Shown here one piece after another: positions 1 to 14,336 of a stretch of 64,000 nucleotides of DNA. The DNA is from Trematomus loennbergii (taxonomy: Eukaryota; Chordata; Actinopteri; Perciformes; Nototheniidae), in NCBI GenBank assembly GCA_012861695.1, contig JAAOOA010000127.1, forward strand, positions 22,054,267 to 22,118,266. The letters run 5' to 3'. The notes beneath the pieces were generated by a model. It ran no database searches. It saw only the letters and a program-made list of their open reading frames with translations, and was not told where the DNA came from. A program made the translations under genes and the position numbers. Each line of letters starts with the position of its first letter. Position 1 is the first letter of the stretch.

Positions 1-3000
1 TTAGACCGTCCCCTATAGACGACCAGACCATCAGTCAACAGGACAGGGTGAGATACTGCAGCTCTGTCCTTCAGGAGAACATCATCACTTCAGTACGGCC
101 ATCCGTTCCACTTTAATCAACATACCTGTCAGTCACATGAGATATTACACCTGATGTCACTGCCATAGTGTCTTCATAAAGTCAGGGGTGGGGTGCATCC
201 ATACCATGTATAAAAGTGTGCATTTATAGTTGGATGAGATCAAACACAAACAGATGGATATATTTGACAAAACAATCTCACCTTGAGGTTTATTTATCAG
301 ATTTAAATTGTATCCAACATTCTTCTTTCTTTGAAATATTTTTTCCAGCACTCCTTGTCTGTTTAGACTTACAAGGGCCATTCAGTGGCTGTTCTGGAGC
401 ATTTTAATCAAATACAATTAATCTAACCTTGTAACCAGAAGAAAAGTGCAGCGATTTCAACAATTCTCTGACATGGGCAAGCTCATATCAAAAGCAGCTA
501 CTAAATAGATTTTTCAATGTCAAGAAGAACTTCTATACTCTCAACTTGCATGTCCTTATTTTTTTTGTTAAAATACATCAAAGGGGGGTGGTAGGGCTCT
601 TTCAACCTTTGTCATGTAACATATTTTCGACTGAGTTTGGTTAAATGAGGCCAATGGATTCCATTCAGTCATTTCAATTGATTTCAGCTGAAGCCAGAAA
701 ACCTTGAGCACTAATAAAGAAGCAAAGCAGTTACCTTCCGTTGAGTACAGATGAGTGTAAATGTACCATAGCTGCAATGAAAAGCTTTATTGGGATTGAG
801 GTAGTATGTGACAGTTGCTTTGAGGTTTATTAAAGACACAACAAACAAAGAAATTAAGGCTTATTGTACAATTTATTAGCACAAAATACAAGCTAATATC
901 AGTATTTTATACATACAGTGTGTGAAGCAAATCCTGATCTTCAAAATCATAGTATATATATATATATAGCTGATTTTATGGGTTAAAATGTATCAATGAA
1001 ACTGGATTCATGATGAAAGTATGTTTGAGCCAATCGGAGAGAACACAACATTCAACAAGAAGCGAGCAGCAGCTGGGACCAGTTTGTGAATGAAGCGGGA
1101 CAGAGCAGTAAATTATACAAATATGACCTACTTTGTGGCATCTCATATTTCAGTTTATTCATGTACAGCGCCCGCACATGCTGATCATCCACCTCCCAGA
1201 ACTCTGATTTCATATGGTGCTAGAGACTGGGTACAAACATCTACGTCACCAAATGAAATCAGTTTCTGAGTGCAGTCTTCTGGTTGTATAGACACTCAGT
1301 GCTTTGTTCTTGAGACATGTTGGATACACAGAAAAGAGATCCTGATGTTGTGCAACATGGACTGTGCTGGTAACTGGGTGCAGATGTGGGTCAAAAGTAG
1401 CTGTTGTTTGAAGAGGGAGGCTGTCCTGTGTTTGCTCCTCTCGCTGCACGATGGCCTAAAGCGAACAGTAGAGGGTGGGGTTACATTGAAAGACAGAGCC
1501 AAACCAGGAAGTCAGTGGAAGAGTAAATTAAAGTTCAAAGGGATATTTATTTAAGGTCTTCCAGTACTCCACCTAAAGAGGCCAAACTCATCACACACAA
1601 AAACAATCAATGCAGTAAAACAATCAAGTTTGAGACATGTACATAAGGATGAGAACACAGTTTTTAAGGAAACTGCTAGACATTTTAGGAAACGAGTGCG
1701 TTTCCCGAAAGGTCAAATTATTCCTTTAAAAGTACAAGGTGCATGAATAAAAGTGAAATGTGGTTAATGGAGAAGCAGGATTGACACCTCAATGCCGCAC
1801 CTGTCATGTCAGGGCAGTGTTTCAATCATGACCGTACAAGGGCAAACGCACCATTTAGGTAAACACTGTTAAAATAAAGGTGTATCATTTACTGTCTTAA
1901 TATCTTTTTAATAAAACATGATTACAAAAGACCCAACAGCAGGAAAAAAAGCAGAGACATGTGGGAAAAATAACATGCATTATGATCGAGATATTGTTGG
2001 CATTAAATGTGCAGCATAAAGGTATCCGGTCCAGCAGGGCTAATAAATAATGCTATGACTCATGTTTGTTCCCAGATGGCTTTATTTGAACAGGAGCTGG
2101 AGGGGGTGAAGGTTTATATGACACACTGTTCATCACACCTCCGCTTCCCCTTCCTACTGTACCACATGGGCCAAATCCCATCTAAATACATCTAAAACGA
2201 CAGGCAGAGACAAAAAGATGCAGGATAAATCATGTTTCCAGTCAAGGAGAAGGTTTGTTCCCGTGCCATCTTTGCCACATTAGACAAACAAAACAGTCCT
2301 GGAGGAGTTAAGTGAAAGGAAATAAAATTCCACCCTCCTCTGGGTTTGATGGTAAATGCTATGCATCACCAAACCAGAATGATGACTGAGCCGCAGCTTA
2401 CTGAGAATAAGCCCAGTAGGCATCCATCGAGACTTTAGTCATCAATTTATCTCTCATCATCACATCAATATTTATGTCCGCAGTCATTAAGCATCCAAGA
2501 ATTCAGATCAGGAGTGAGTCAGTTGGATATGAAGAGCTGAACTTAGTGGAGGCAGACTTGATGTGTGATATTTATCGTTATATTTTTTCATTGGCACACT
2601 AAAACTAAAATCCATCATTTCAGAAATTCCTTTAATGTCCTTGCGGCATATTGGCCATTATTTGTGTCTTTAATTGATAAAACAGTCATAGAGAGAAAGG
2701 AAGAGGGACGGGTTGACATGCAGAGAGCCAGAAGTCAGTTTTGAACCAGGAGCCAATGCTGCAAAGACTCAGCCTTTCTGCATTGCTCAGATCAGATGAG
2801 CTATGAAAGTGCCCCTCACTCCAGCTATATAGGATCAGTCACTAGTATACTTTGGTTTCTTATTTCACAGTGAATGTAACCAATTATCTAATTTAAATAG
2901 ATCAGTAGAGTTGACAATCCTGTTTATATTGTATGTGTTAGCTATAAACATGTGGCTAGTTGTCCCATTCCTTAAAAAAAATGCACAGCTTTGTATATGA

Positions 3001-3680
3001 AGGGTTACATTGATTTAAAGGAACTAAATATTTAATGGATATAGGCTTACTTTACTTAAAAAATATTACATACAGCTCTCCCATATGCATTTGCGCCTCC
3101 TCTACTGGAGCTCTTCTTGGAGGCTTGGTGCGTCTCTGGTTGCAGCTCGATGTTCATATTGCACTGATGCTCTCCAGCATGCTTCAAGTGAGTTCACGCT
3201 TAGGGCAGGGCAGGCAGAGCAATTATCCTTAATGGCAGAAGGTATAACCCGATGAATATGTGCAATCATGTGCTTGTGAGGAAGACAGATGAGGAAGGGG
3301 GAGGATGTATTGAATCTAGAGGAAAGGTTTCCTATTCATCATGGACATGGAGGCTTGTTGACCCGAGTAAAGCTGAATTGACATTGAGGTTCCAGAAGTT
3401 TAGAAGGAGAGGGGAACGCAAAACAGCAACACCTTTGGGTGCCTCAAATATTTACAAGTATTTACCATTGAAGACAGCAACAAAACAAAAAGATTACTGG
3501 TGGATAGCTCTGATGATTATCTACTCCCAATGAAATGTTTTTTTTTTTCTTCTGCATGCATGCTCATATTAGCATCACGGTTCATTACCATTAGAAAAGC
3601 AGTTCAACATTTCAGTCAATTCAAGTAATTCTCTGTCTTGCAAAGAGATACTGTATCTATGAAATATGACACCGCTATAA
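1..3680. other. AT-rich non-coding region, no gene recognised
   Basis: No exon with flanking splice signals, no conserved domain and no convincing repeat could be read here on either strand. Open frames are short and random-looking. Reverse-strand poly(A)-like hexamers (for example around 820-870) would be compatible with a long 3' UTR of a minus-strand gene, but nothing positively shows that. By human 7q32-33 gene order, PLXNA4 would be the expected neighbour beyond chchd3; this is only an expectation from synteny. Confidence 0.5.
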
Positions 3681-3689
3681 AATATGTCT

Positions 3690-3960
3690 TTCTGAAACTA
3701 CAGTATGGCTAGCATCTAGTAGGCTTAGCTTTCTATAAAGACAGAAAACAGTGGGAAACGGTTAGCCTTGCTCCATTTAAAAAAAGAACATCTTATATCT
3801 AGTTTGATTGATGCTTACGAAACCAACATATAAAACCAACAACTTGAGGTTTTAGTAAACTTTAGATGTGCCGTCTTGTGTTTTTTTTGTACAGGGCCAA
3901 GCTAGTTTTTTCAAACCGTTTCCAGTTTGATGCTAAGCTAACTGGGTTTATATTGAACAG
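3690..3960. repeat. Decayed dispersed teleost repeat (fragment)
   Basis: The stretch contains gctagcatctagtaggctta near its left side and a right side ending in gtttccagtttgatgctaagctaactgg-like sequence. This matches, from memory, a very common fish interspersed repeat with recurring gctaagctaac words. A second fragment of the same family, carrying the part about agatgagaagattgatgcca, lies at about 7245-7335. The class is not certain, and it is strongly diverged. Confidence 0.5.
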
Positions 3961-7240
<3,280 letters not shown>

Positions 7241-7244
7241 TATA

Positions 7245-7335
7245 GTTTGAAATGTTGGGGAATATGCTTTCTGATTTCTGGCAGAGAGCAAGATGAGAAG
7301 ATTGATGCCACTCTCATCTGACTGCTAAATATGAA
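7245..7335. repeat. Fragment of common teleost repeat
   Basis: Contains the words gggaatatgcttt and agatgagaagattgatgcca followed by ctcatctgactgctaaatatgaa, typical of a repeat seen in many fish introns and intergenic regions. It belongs to the same family as the fragment at 3690-3960. Identification is from memory of the consensus. Confidence 0.5.
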
Positions 7336-7844
7336 CCCTTATGCAATATCTATATTACCCAGAGAACATTGCAGGTTGCAATAAAGAAACTGCTGCATGA
7401 TTACCATTAGTCTCTATGCAATATAGTTGTTGCATATATACCTTGTATAACACCATTGTCATGCAAAATCAAAAGATGTCACACACCTTCAAGCTCAGCA
7501 GGCAACAAGAGAAATCTACCAAAAAACAAACATTGTTATGTAACAAACTACCAAAGTAGTCTGCAGGCTTCAGACGCGTCCTTGGTAACAATCACTATAG
7601 CACCACTAAAGAAAGGACAGGATTGCGTAACGACAAACTCGATGCCTTCGTATGCCAGCTAAATGCAGCAGATATAACCCACATACAGCACATAGTACAG
7701 CACAGTGATATTGAGAAGAATTGGATGCTTGGATATATATGTTTCAGTACCCAAAATGAAGATTATTTCAGCAAAGCCATACACACACCTCCCACACTAA
7801 CAGCAGAAGAGATGAATAGTTACCCTTCATAAGGAGAATGTGTG

Positions 7845-7915
7845 CAATTTATTTTTACCAGGAAATCCCATTGAGACGTAAAATCAATAAAGAGTGACTT
7901 GGCCAAGGTTGCTAC
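7845..7915. repeat. Short dispersed repeat, second copy of the 13.1-kb family
   Basis: The words atttatttttaccaggaaat, cccattgagacgtaaaat and cttggccaaggttgc parallel the element at about 13066-13490, which has atttatttaaccagataaa, cattgagataaaatctc and cctggccaagaaggcagc. Two diverged copies in one window support a dispersed family. Confidence 0.5.
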
Positions 7916-8389
7916 TGTACCGAATCACATTCAAATACAACACGATGCTGGAGCAAGATTACTGAAGGCATAATACAAACTAAAGCTTACAGGTGGCCAA
8001 GGTTCAAACAGGAAGAAGGTTAGACAGGGACTAGAAAAACAGGTAACAAAACACCTCATTCATCGAGTGTATGAAGTCACTTCACCGTATGCGGAAGTGA
8101 TTGCAGTTCAGTTTGAATGTTGTAAAATACATCTAACAAAAAAGGGAAAGATCTGTTCTGCATTCGATTATACAAATAGACTGTCGAAGGCTAAAGACAA
8201 CTGATTTAAATGGATTAATGAAATCTGCAAAAACAACTGTGATCCAGTCAGCAAAATGTGGATTTGATGCAATTTTATGTCAGGTAGGCCTATGTTGAAT
8301 CTTTGGCTACATTTAAGCTAGTGTACAATTCTTTAAATTAAAAGGTGTAATAAAAACCGAAATATTAATTATGCCCTGTCACTTTAATA

Positions 8390-8700
8390 TCACAGAAAAA
8401 TCCTGCCTTGGAGTAGTTGAGCCATCAAGGGTTTTGTAGACTTCAGGCTTTTCTTTGTGGATTTCCCCTGCGTCGTAATCAGGAACATATAAATGTCAGG
8501 AAACCTGATTTCTGGCCACGCGTCACTGACAACTAGTTTTTGTATGGTGTAAGGATCCCTGTTGAGTCCAACGGCCTTTGATTTAAGCACATACTCATTT
8601 GTTTTACTCACATTTTCCCTTATGGCACTCATGATGCAGAGTGTTGTTTGAACTTTTGCCACTAAGTCCAACACAGGCTGAAGTTTTCTGGTGGGAAGGT
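8390..8700 (-). pseudogene. Decayed element-derived coding fragment
   Basis: A minus-strand open frame of about 100 codons ends at 8390 and includes the segment VSDAWPEIRFPDIYMFLI. That segment resembles the pattern (W-P-x-I-x-F-P-D-I-Y-x-Y-L) seen near the N terminus of large multicopy fish proteins thought to be mobile-element derived, some with a YqaJ-like nuclease. The part upstream (to about 8990) is low-complexity and not convincing as protein. No start, no partner exons and no rest of the protein are visible, so it is a remnant. The resemblance is from memory; a real host exon is the main alternative. Confidence 0.35.
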
Positions 8701-9389
8701 GACGTCTGCTAAATCCGCAGAGTGGCTGATGAGTAAATAAGACACAGATGAGGAGGTAGGAGGGGAAGGCCAGGCAGAGCGGATGAAGGAAATGATAGCA
8801 GTGTGTAGGTGGGAGGTGAGTCTGAGGGCATCTGCTGGATGGTGTGAGGATGGCAGACCTGGGTAGTGTGAGGGAGGGTACATGGCCTGAGGGAAAAGAG
8901 CAGAAAGGAGACATGCCAGGAAACAACAAGGAGAATACAAACTCCTTGTGACAGTAACAGTAATGGGCTTTTCTCTGTGGAACCAACAGGCCTCATTTAC
9001 TTGATATGTTTTCCTTTTGAATACATTTAACCAGCTAAGATTCATTCCCTCACCTTCTAAACCAAAGACATTAATCTACATAGATATTTAAAAGCTACAT
9101 TTTCTACCTGCATGATGGGCTGAGAGATAACGCAGAAGCGCTAATATCAGACTGCTTGCATTTCAAAGGCAGACATATCAAGTGTCATCATTGTTTTGCC
9201 CCTGAGATTTGCTCAAAACATATAGTATATTTTTCTTATTTTAATCACTATCACTTCAAATGTTACATCCACAAAAGTTACACGGACACAGTGAGGCCAG
9301 AACTATCAGGCCTATATATTATTGTAGCAACGACTGTGAGAATTCAGAATGTTAACATTGTTTTGATTCAAAAAACTGTGCTCACTCAG

Positions 9390-10524
9390 ATGCAAAGAAA
9401 GGTCTCTTCAGATCTCTTTAAACTAAGTAAAATGGAAGATTTATGTGAACATTTTATATCTGAACAGGACGAAAGAAAACTTTTGACCATTTTTTACAGG
9501 TCAGCCAACAACATGGATGAATCTGCAGGTATGTTATCCACATAGAATCCCAACTCTCTGGGTGAGGCATTATTTGAAAAATATGTTGAAAATGGTCACT
9601 TTAAGACGTATTGGCATCAGCTAATTAGATCACTATTCAGGTACCGCTCAACAAAAATACACCTGTTAGCTACTCTGGCTCTAAAGGTATGGAACGAGCT
9701 CCCATTGAAATGAGGAGAGCTGTAAGTCTTCACTTCGTCTCGACCTTTAGACCCAACAAAAACATTTGTTATATTTCCAGCCCTTACAAGGTTTAGCCCA
9801 TTTGAAGCCAATGCACCACCACTTACAATGGTTTTGGCTAACTTTATTATTCTGAGTTTGCATCACCATGGTTTACCGCATCAGCTAAATGAAATGTAAT
9901 GTTACGTAATTAATACAAGGCAAGTTGATTTTCTATGTTTTGGCAACAGGTTCGGTGAGGCCAAAGCGAAGGATCATTAAGATGGAAGTGTCAAACCTCG
10001 AACCATCTGCCCTGACTCAAGGCCAGATAACAGCGTTGGCTCTTTGCTTACCGTCTTTCCAGTGTGGGCCCAAAACTGATGAATTGAGTTTTAACCAAAT
10101 GTGGTGCAAGGAAAGGGTATGTGTGTGCCAGTTCAGCACAACTTTAATAATCCCACTCTCATCGGCACAAGCTGAAGAAGAAAGCAAAAGGATGACGCTG
10201 CTTTTGACCCAAATCCACCCTCATCAGATCGACATACCGACGCTGGCTAACACGAAGAATCACTTTAAAAAGATACAGTTTGAGGGGAGGGAGTTGGTTA
10301 GAGTCACCTGTTTGGTTCACTCACCAGAGACAGCAGACAGTAAGAGCAAATGGAGAGTGTCTGACTACAATTTGGAGGGTCAGATGATCATGTCTGTGAT
10401 CTGCACCTTGAAAATGGACCTGGAAATATCGAGCAGTGAAGAGAGATGGCAGTCAGAGCCCCAAGTGGGAACGACGACCCCTGAACAAGGACACAGAGAA
10501 CATCACTATTTTAGTTATTGTTGA
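9390..10524 (+). CDS. Unrecognised two-exon gene, 237-aa hypothetical protein
   Basis: Two exons join in frame: 9390-9528 (donor CAG|gtatgt) and 9950-10524 (acceptor preceded by ttttctatgttttggcaacag). The junction recreates a Gly codon and the combined length is 714 nt, a multiple of three, ending at a stop. The second exon alone is 575 nt without a stop, unusual for AT-rich fish non-coding DNA. Start codons are possible at 9390 or 9432 (beginning MEDLCEHF). The product is soluble-looking, with an acidic N-terminal helix-forming part, a basic PKRR stretch right after the junction, and no signal peptide or membrane span. I recognise no domain. The intron holds a decayed L2 LINE fragment, so an element-derived origin is possible. 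Upstream exons cannot be excluded because the frame is open back to 9156. Confidence 0.4.
9600..9910 (+). mobile_element. Decayed L2-type LINE 3' end
   Basis: Around 9660-9720 the plus strand reads LALKVWNELPLK, then a frameshift and MRRAVSLHFVSTFRP. This is the usual C-terminal end of fish L2-like reverse transcriptase ORFs (consensus about 'LKVWNSLPLxLR..SLxxFKxxLKxxLF'). It is followed by an L2-like 3' tail ending in cagctaaatgaaatgtaatg at 9882-9901. The fragment lies inside the intron of the unrecognised gene. The ORF is broken by at least one frameshift and a stop, so it is a dead copy. Confidence 0.6.
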
Positions 10525-13065
10525 AACTGCTTTATGTGATTATTTTTTGCCACGTGTGGGCAGCAAGACCAAACTGTAAGCACAACTTTGACATATAAGT
10601 AAAGTAAACGTTTTTCGCAAACTGTTGCCTAATTACACATCCGCAGACACAGAGACACATTAGCATTTTTTGGAGTCCTGTTTTCACCCATGACTACAGG
10701 ATTTTCTTAATGAAATCTCGTGTAGGTTCGTTTTGCGCTTCACAAACTCCTAAAGGAAATATAAAATTATACCAGCGAGTGAGCGAGAATAGTAAAGACA
10801 AAGAGGCTATGGCAAAGCAGCTAGTCAAGGCTGCACATGAGCTATGCTAACCTCAGCAGTATGCTAGTATGCTTACAATGACAATGCATGTTTAGCTGTC
10901 ATATTTACCATCTTATATTTACAAAATGTGATGGCAATCCATTTAATAGTTGTTGAGAGATTCATGTCCAAACACTAGTGTCGCTAAATATATTTATTAA
11001 AGTCACAGCAGCTTTAAATGACCTTTGCCAGTGAATCAGCAGTCATACTGTTCAGGTTTAAAACTGTTCATGTTTGCATTAACAATAAGTCAAACATGAT
11101 CAATCAATGACTCCTGTGAAGTGAAAAAAACTGGCAGAACCACTAAAAACAAACTGTGTGGTTCTGCCAGTTTTTCCAGAGGAGCATTTTCTCACATTTG
11201 CATGTTATTGCTCTGGATGTTTGTACTTCATTTGATAGTAAAAACAGATGGTACACACACAAAACATGATGCTTCTAGAGTAGTGCTTTGTCAAATTGCA
11301 TGAGTGTACTCAAATGCAATTACATAATGTTTAGTACACACACCACTCTTGTGCATAAACACAAAAAGCCACAAATACACTGGTGCCTGTTGCCGCTGCT
11401 TCCTCTGTGGGAAAGAAATGCATGTCAGATCTGGTCTGCAGAGCACAGCTGCTCCTTGGTTTTACTTTCATGGCTTTTTGTACAGCCAGTAGATGAGGAT
11501 GTAAGCTGCAAGGGTAAACAAACACTTTAATGTCTGCTTGTGGAAGTCCTTTTAGGCTTCAACATGAAGGGAAGTTGCAACAATATCTCATTAAATAAAT
11601 AAATAAGCTTTAATATGTTTTGACAAATCAAATTCAGAGTTCAAAGCAAAGTTCACTAATGCAGTAAGACTGAAAATAAGAAGGGTCAAATACATGCAAG
11701 TACTTCCAAATGTAAGAAACCAAGAGAAGCAACCTTATCTTTAGCTTAACAACCATTTATTTCTAGATAGTTTTATGGCTGTAGAACTTCCTCACATCAC
11801 ACAAGCTCATGTAGCATAGAGCAGATCCTTTTTATAATCTCTAAATTGCAAAAAAGTTTTTATTCACCATCTCTGTGAATGTGAGCGACTTCTTTCAGCC
11901 ACACATGCATGCAGACACTCACTTCCTCCTGAAATCAACCAGCACATTGTGTAACTAAAATTAGATGAGACGAACACTCACATGTTAACAGGCACGTAAG
12001 TCCTCGATTCAGCAGCACTGTGGTTTCACCAAAATTAGGAGCAGAAAGACTCGAGATCTAATAAGAATGCAACTAACCACTTTAAAATGTACCCCCTTTA
12101 ATACAGTTGCACATAAATCCATTGTTATCCTGTCCTATGCTTCTGCTCATCTATAATCAGAAGCAAATGGTGTCACCACATGGGATTATACAGTATATCA
12201 AAATCAGTTAGCCTTTAATTTAGAATCCCTCAACATTGAAGATTAATATTGCTTTAGTTTTACCACAAACATAGAGTAATATTAACTGTCTAAAACAACT
12301 CTCTAAACCTGGCATATGTTAACCAGGTAACATTACAGTCAATGAACCCAACATGTTGTTTGAAGAATGGTTAATAAGTGACACTAACAAAAGGGAATGC
12401 CATCCTTCCTTTAATCAATAACGGATGGATAAGGAAATGTTTTGAATAGCAGTCTGAAGGTGGAGGGACCTCTACTGGTGTTATCAGTGTCTTGTCTGAT
12501 GTTGAGTGTAAGAGTTATATTTAAGAGCAACAAAAACAAATCAAAAATAGTATGTTGAGAGCAAGTGAGCCAGACACAGTGTCCCAAATTCTTTACTATT
12601 AATTATATACAGTACACGACTTATTGTCTCCATATATTGGTTTGCAGTAAGTCATCAGCGGTAGCCCTGGTGTACATTGCTAAAAGCATTTTTCATTTTA
12701 TTTCAATTATTTGTTTCAGGTCAGTAATTTTAAAATAGAGCATTATAGACTTGTACAGATCTCACGTTGAATTTGTTGTTGGTTTGATTGGTAATAAGGT
12801 ATTCTTTTTTGGCTCATTTTATCATTGTGCATTGCATTGCCTGCAGGTCTCCCTTGAAAAAGAGATCTATGATCTCAATGGGACCATCATTTAAACAAAT
12901 GTTTTTTTGTGTGTGTATAACAACTGAAATAAACCAGACCAACCTCAGTGAGCATGTCATCTGAAAGGTTTGGACAGTTGATTTGTTATTTGACAGTTTA
13001 TACAAAGTGCAAATAAAACAGTGAAATGCTATAAACATAAAAAAATAAACAGGTTACTGTTACTT
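10525..13065. other. Non-coding region, nothing recognised
   Basis: AT-rich sequence with scattered short open frames only. No splice-flanked coding exon, tRNA or clear repeat boundary could be supported. A perfect inverted pair of ctggcagaaccac / gtggttctgccag (about 11131-11172) could fold as a short hairpin but has no other support. Confidence 0.5.
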
Positions 13066-13490
13066 TTATAAGTAACATTTTTTATTTATTTAACCAGATA
13101 AAAGCATTGAGATAAAATCTCATTTACAATGCTGACCTGGCCAAGAAGGCAGCAACGTTACACGTTCTTACACACAACACAGACATGTAAAATAGAGAAC
13201 ACAACTAAGTAAACAAGACGAAAAGCATGCACTACTTGTTACTGCAAGAGCAGCTGGTGGTAAGGACCTCAGACAACTTCAATTGAAAACACGCTATTGG
13301 GACAAGTGCCATCAGTTTGAGGCTTGATTGAAGGTCATTCCAAGACCAAGGAGCATAATAAAAAAAATACTCCTTTTTCCAGCCTTAGTCCGCACAGCAG
13401 GACCCCAGCTGGAACCGTATCCAGGCACTGGTTCTGAGGTTGTAAGAGTCACTAACTGGAGCAAATCTGGCACATATGTACAGTGGAAGC
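13066..13490. repeat. Dispersed teleost repeat copy
   Basis: Begins with a T-rich arm (ttttatttatttaaccagat), continues with cattgagataaaatctcat and cctggccaagaaggcagc, and runs through the caccagctggaaccg-like part near 13400. The sequence is typical of a widespread fish interspersed repeat. A short second copy is at 7845-7915. The element class is not known to me. Confidence 0.55.
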
Positions 13491-13719
13491 TTACCTAAAA
13501 TGACTTTATACCCTAATAATTAATATTGCATGTTATGTTATATAAAATATATTTATTTAAATATCCCTGCAAGTGAATGTTTTCAGAAATATTCATGTGA
13601 CATCAAAATGTAAAAAATATATTCAACTTTAGATGAGGACATGATTCATCCACTAGAGGGTATAGTACCATATATTGTCTAAAACTGCAAAACAAAAACA
13701 GAAGTCGTTTTGTGATTCC

Positions 13720-14336
13720 ACAACAAAGTTTATTGAGATGTCTTTAATCTTTGTGCATGCACCAGAAATAACCCGTGAAATAATGTATGTACAGTACAAT
13801 AACCTCAAACACTTATAGGTGTGTGTCACTTCACACTCTGCTCATTGAACAATTCCTTCATGCATCTGCAATCTGATAATAGCTTTCCTAACTTCAAGGC
13901 ACACATACATGATCAACAGCACTCCTTATATCTTATACAAATACCTTACTTGAATTCTAAAGTTTTCATCGTTTGCTCCTTTGTTGTGATTTGCCTTATT
14001 TTCAGCACCAGGTTTGATCTATTTGCTACTGCTGTGGCACAACAGGCTTTCAGATGATCTTCAAACTACTGGCACTTGTTCCAGACTAGTGTAAAGGCTG
14101 GAGTTGATTCTCCTGTGACTCCTGTGCTTCCAGTAAATCGTTCATTTGTTGAATTATCTTCATCAAGTTTCTTTTGTTTTCTTACATCTGTCAGATGTCT
14201 TCATCAAGTCACATTACCCTCCTGTGCTCAGTTTATTCTGTAGATGGAGGGGTGAAAATGTTACCAACAATAAATCACTTTGACATGTATCAAAGAGTGA
14301 CGGTGGTAGATTTTTATATATATATTGGAGTCATAC
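13720..14336 (-). other. Probable 3' end region of the chchd3 gene (last exon unresolved)
   Basis: A reverse-strand AATAAA (tttatt at 13729-13734) lies about 600 bp downstream of the last clear coding exon. The final few residues and the stop of the MICOS protein must lie in this stretch, because exon 8 ends at a normal donor (AAG|gtatga) directly after the twin CX9C motif. One candidate acceptor near 14194 would add Met and a stop, but its polypyrimidine tract is poor, so I do not fix the last exon. Confidence 0.4.

Noticed and set aside
11131..11172. Perfect 13-bp inverted repeat as a small RNA hairpin
   Set aside because: The stem is short and isolated, with no conservation or promoter evidence.
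14160..14194. Last coding exon of chchd3 ending in Met-stop
   Set aside because: Phase would allow it, but the polypyrimidine tract is poor and no family C-terminal residues are seen.
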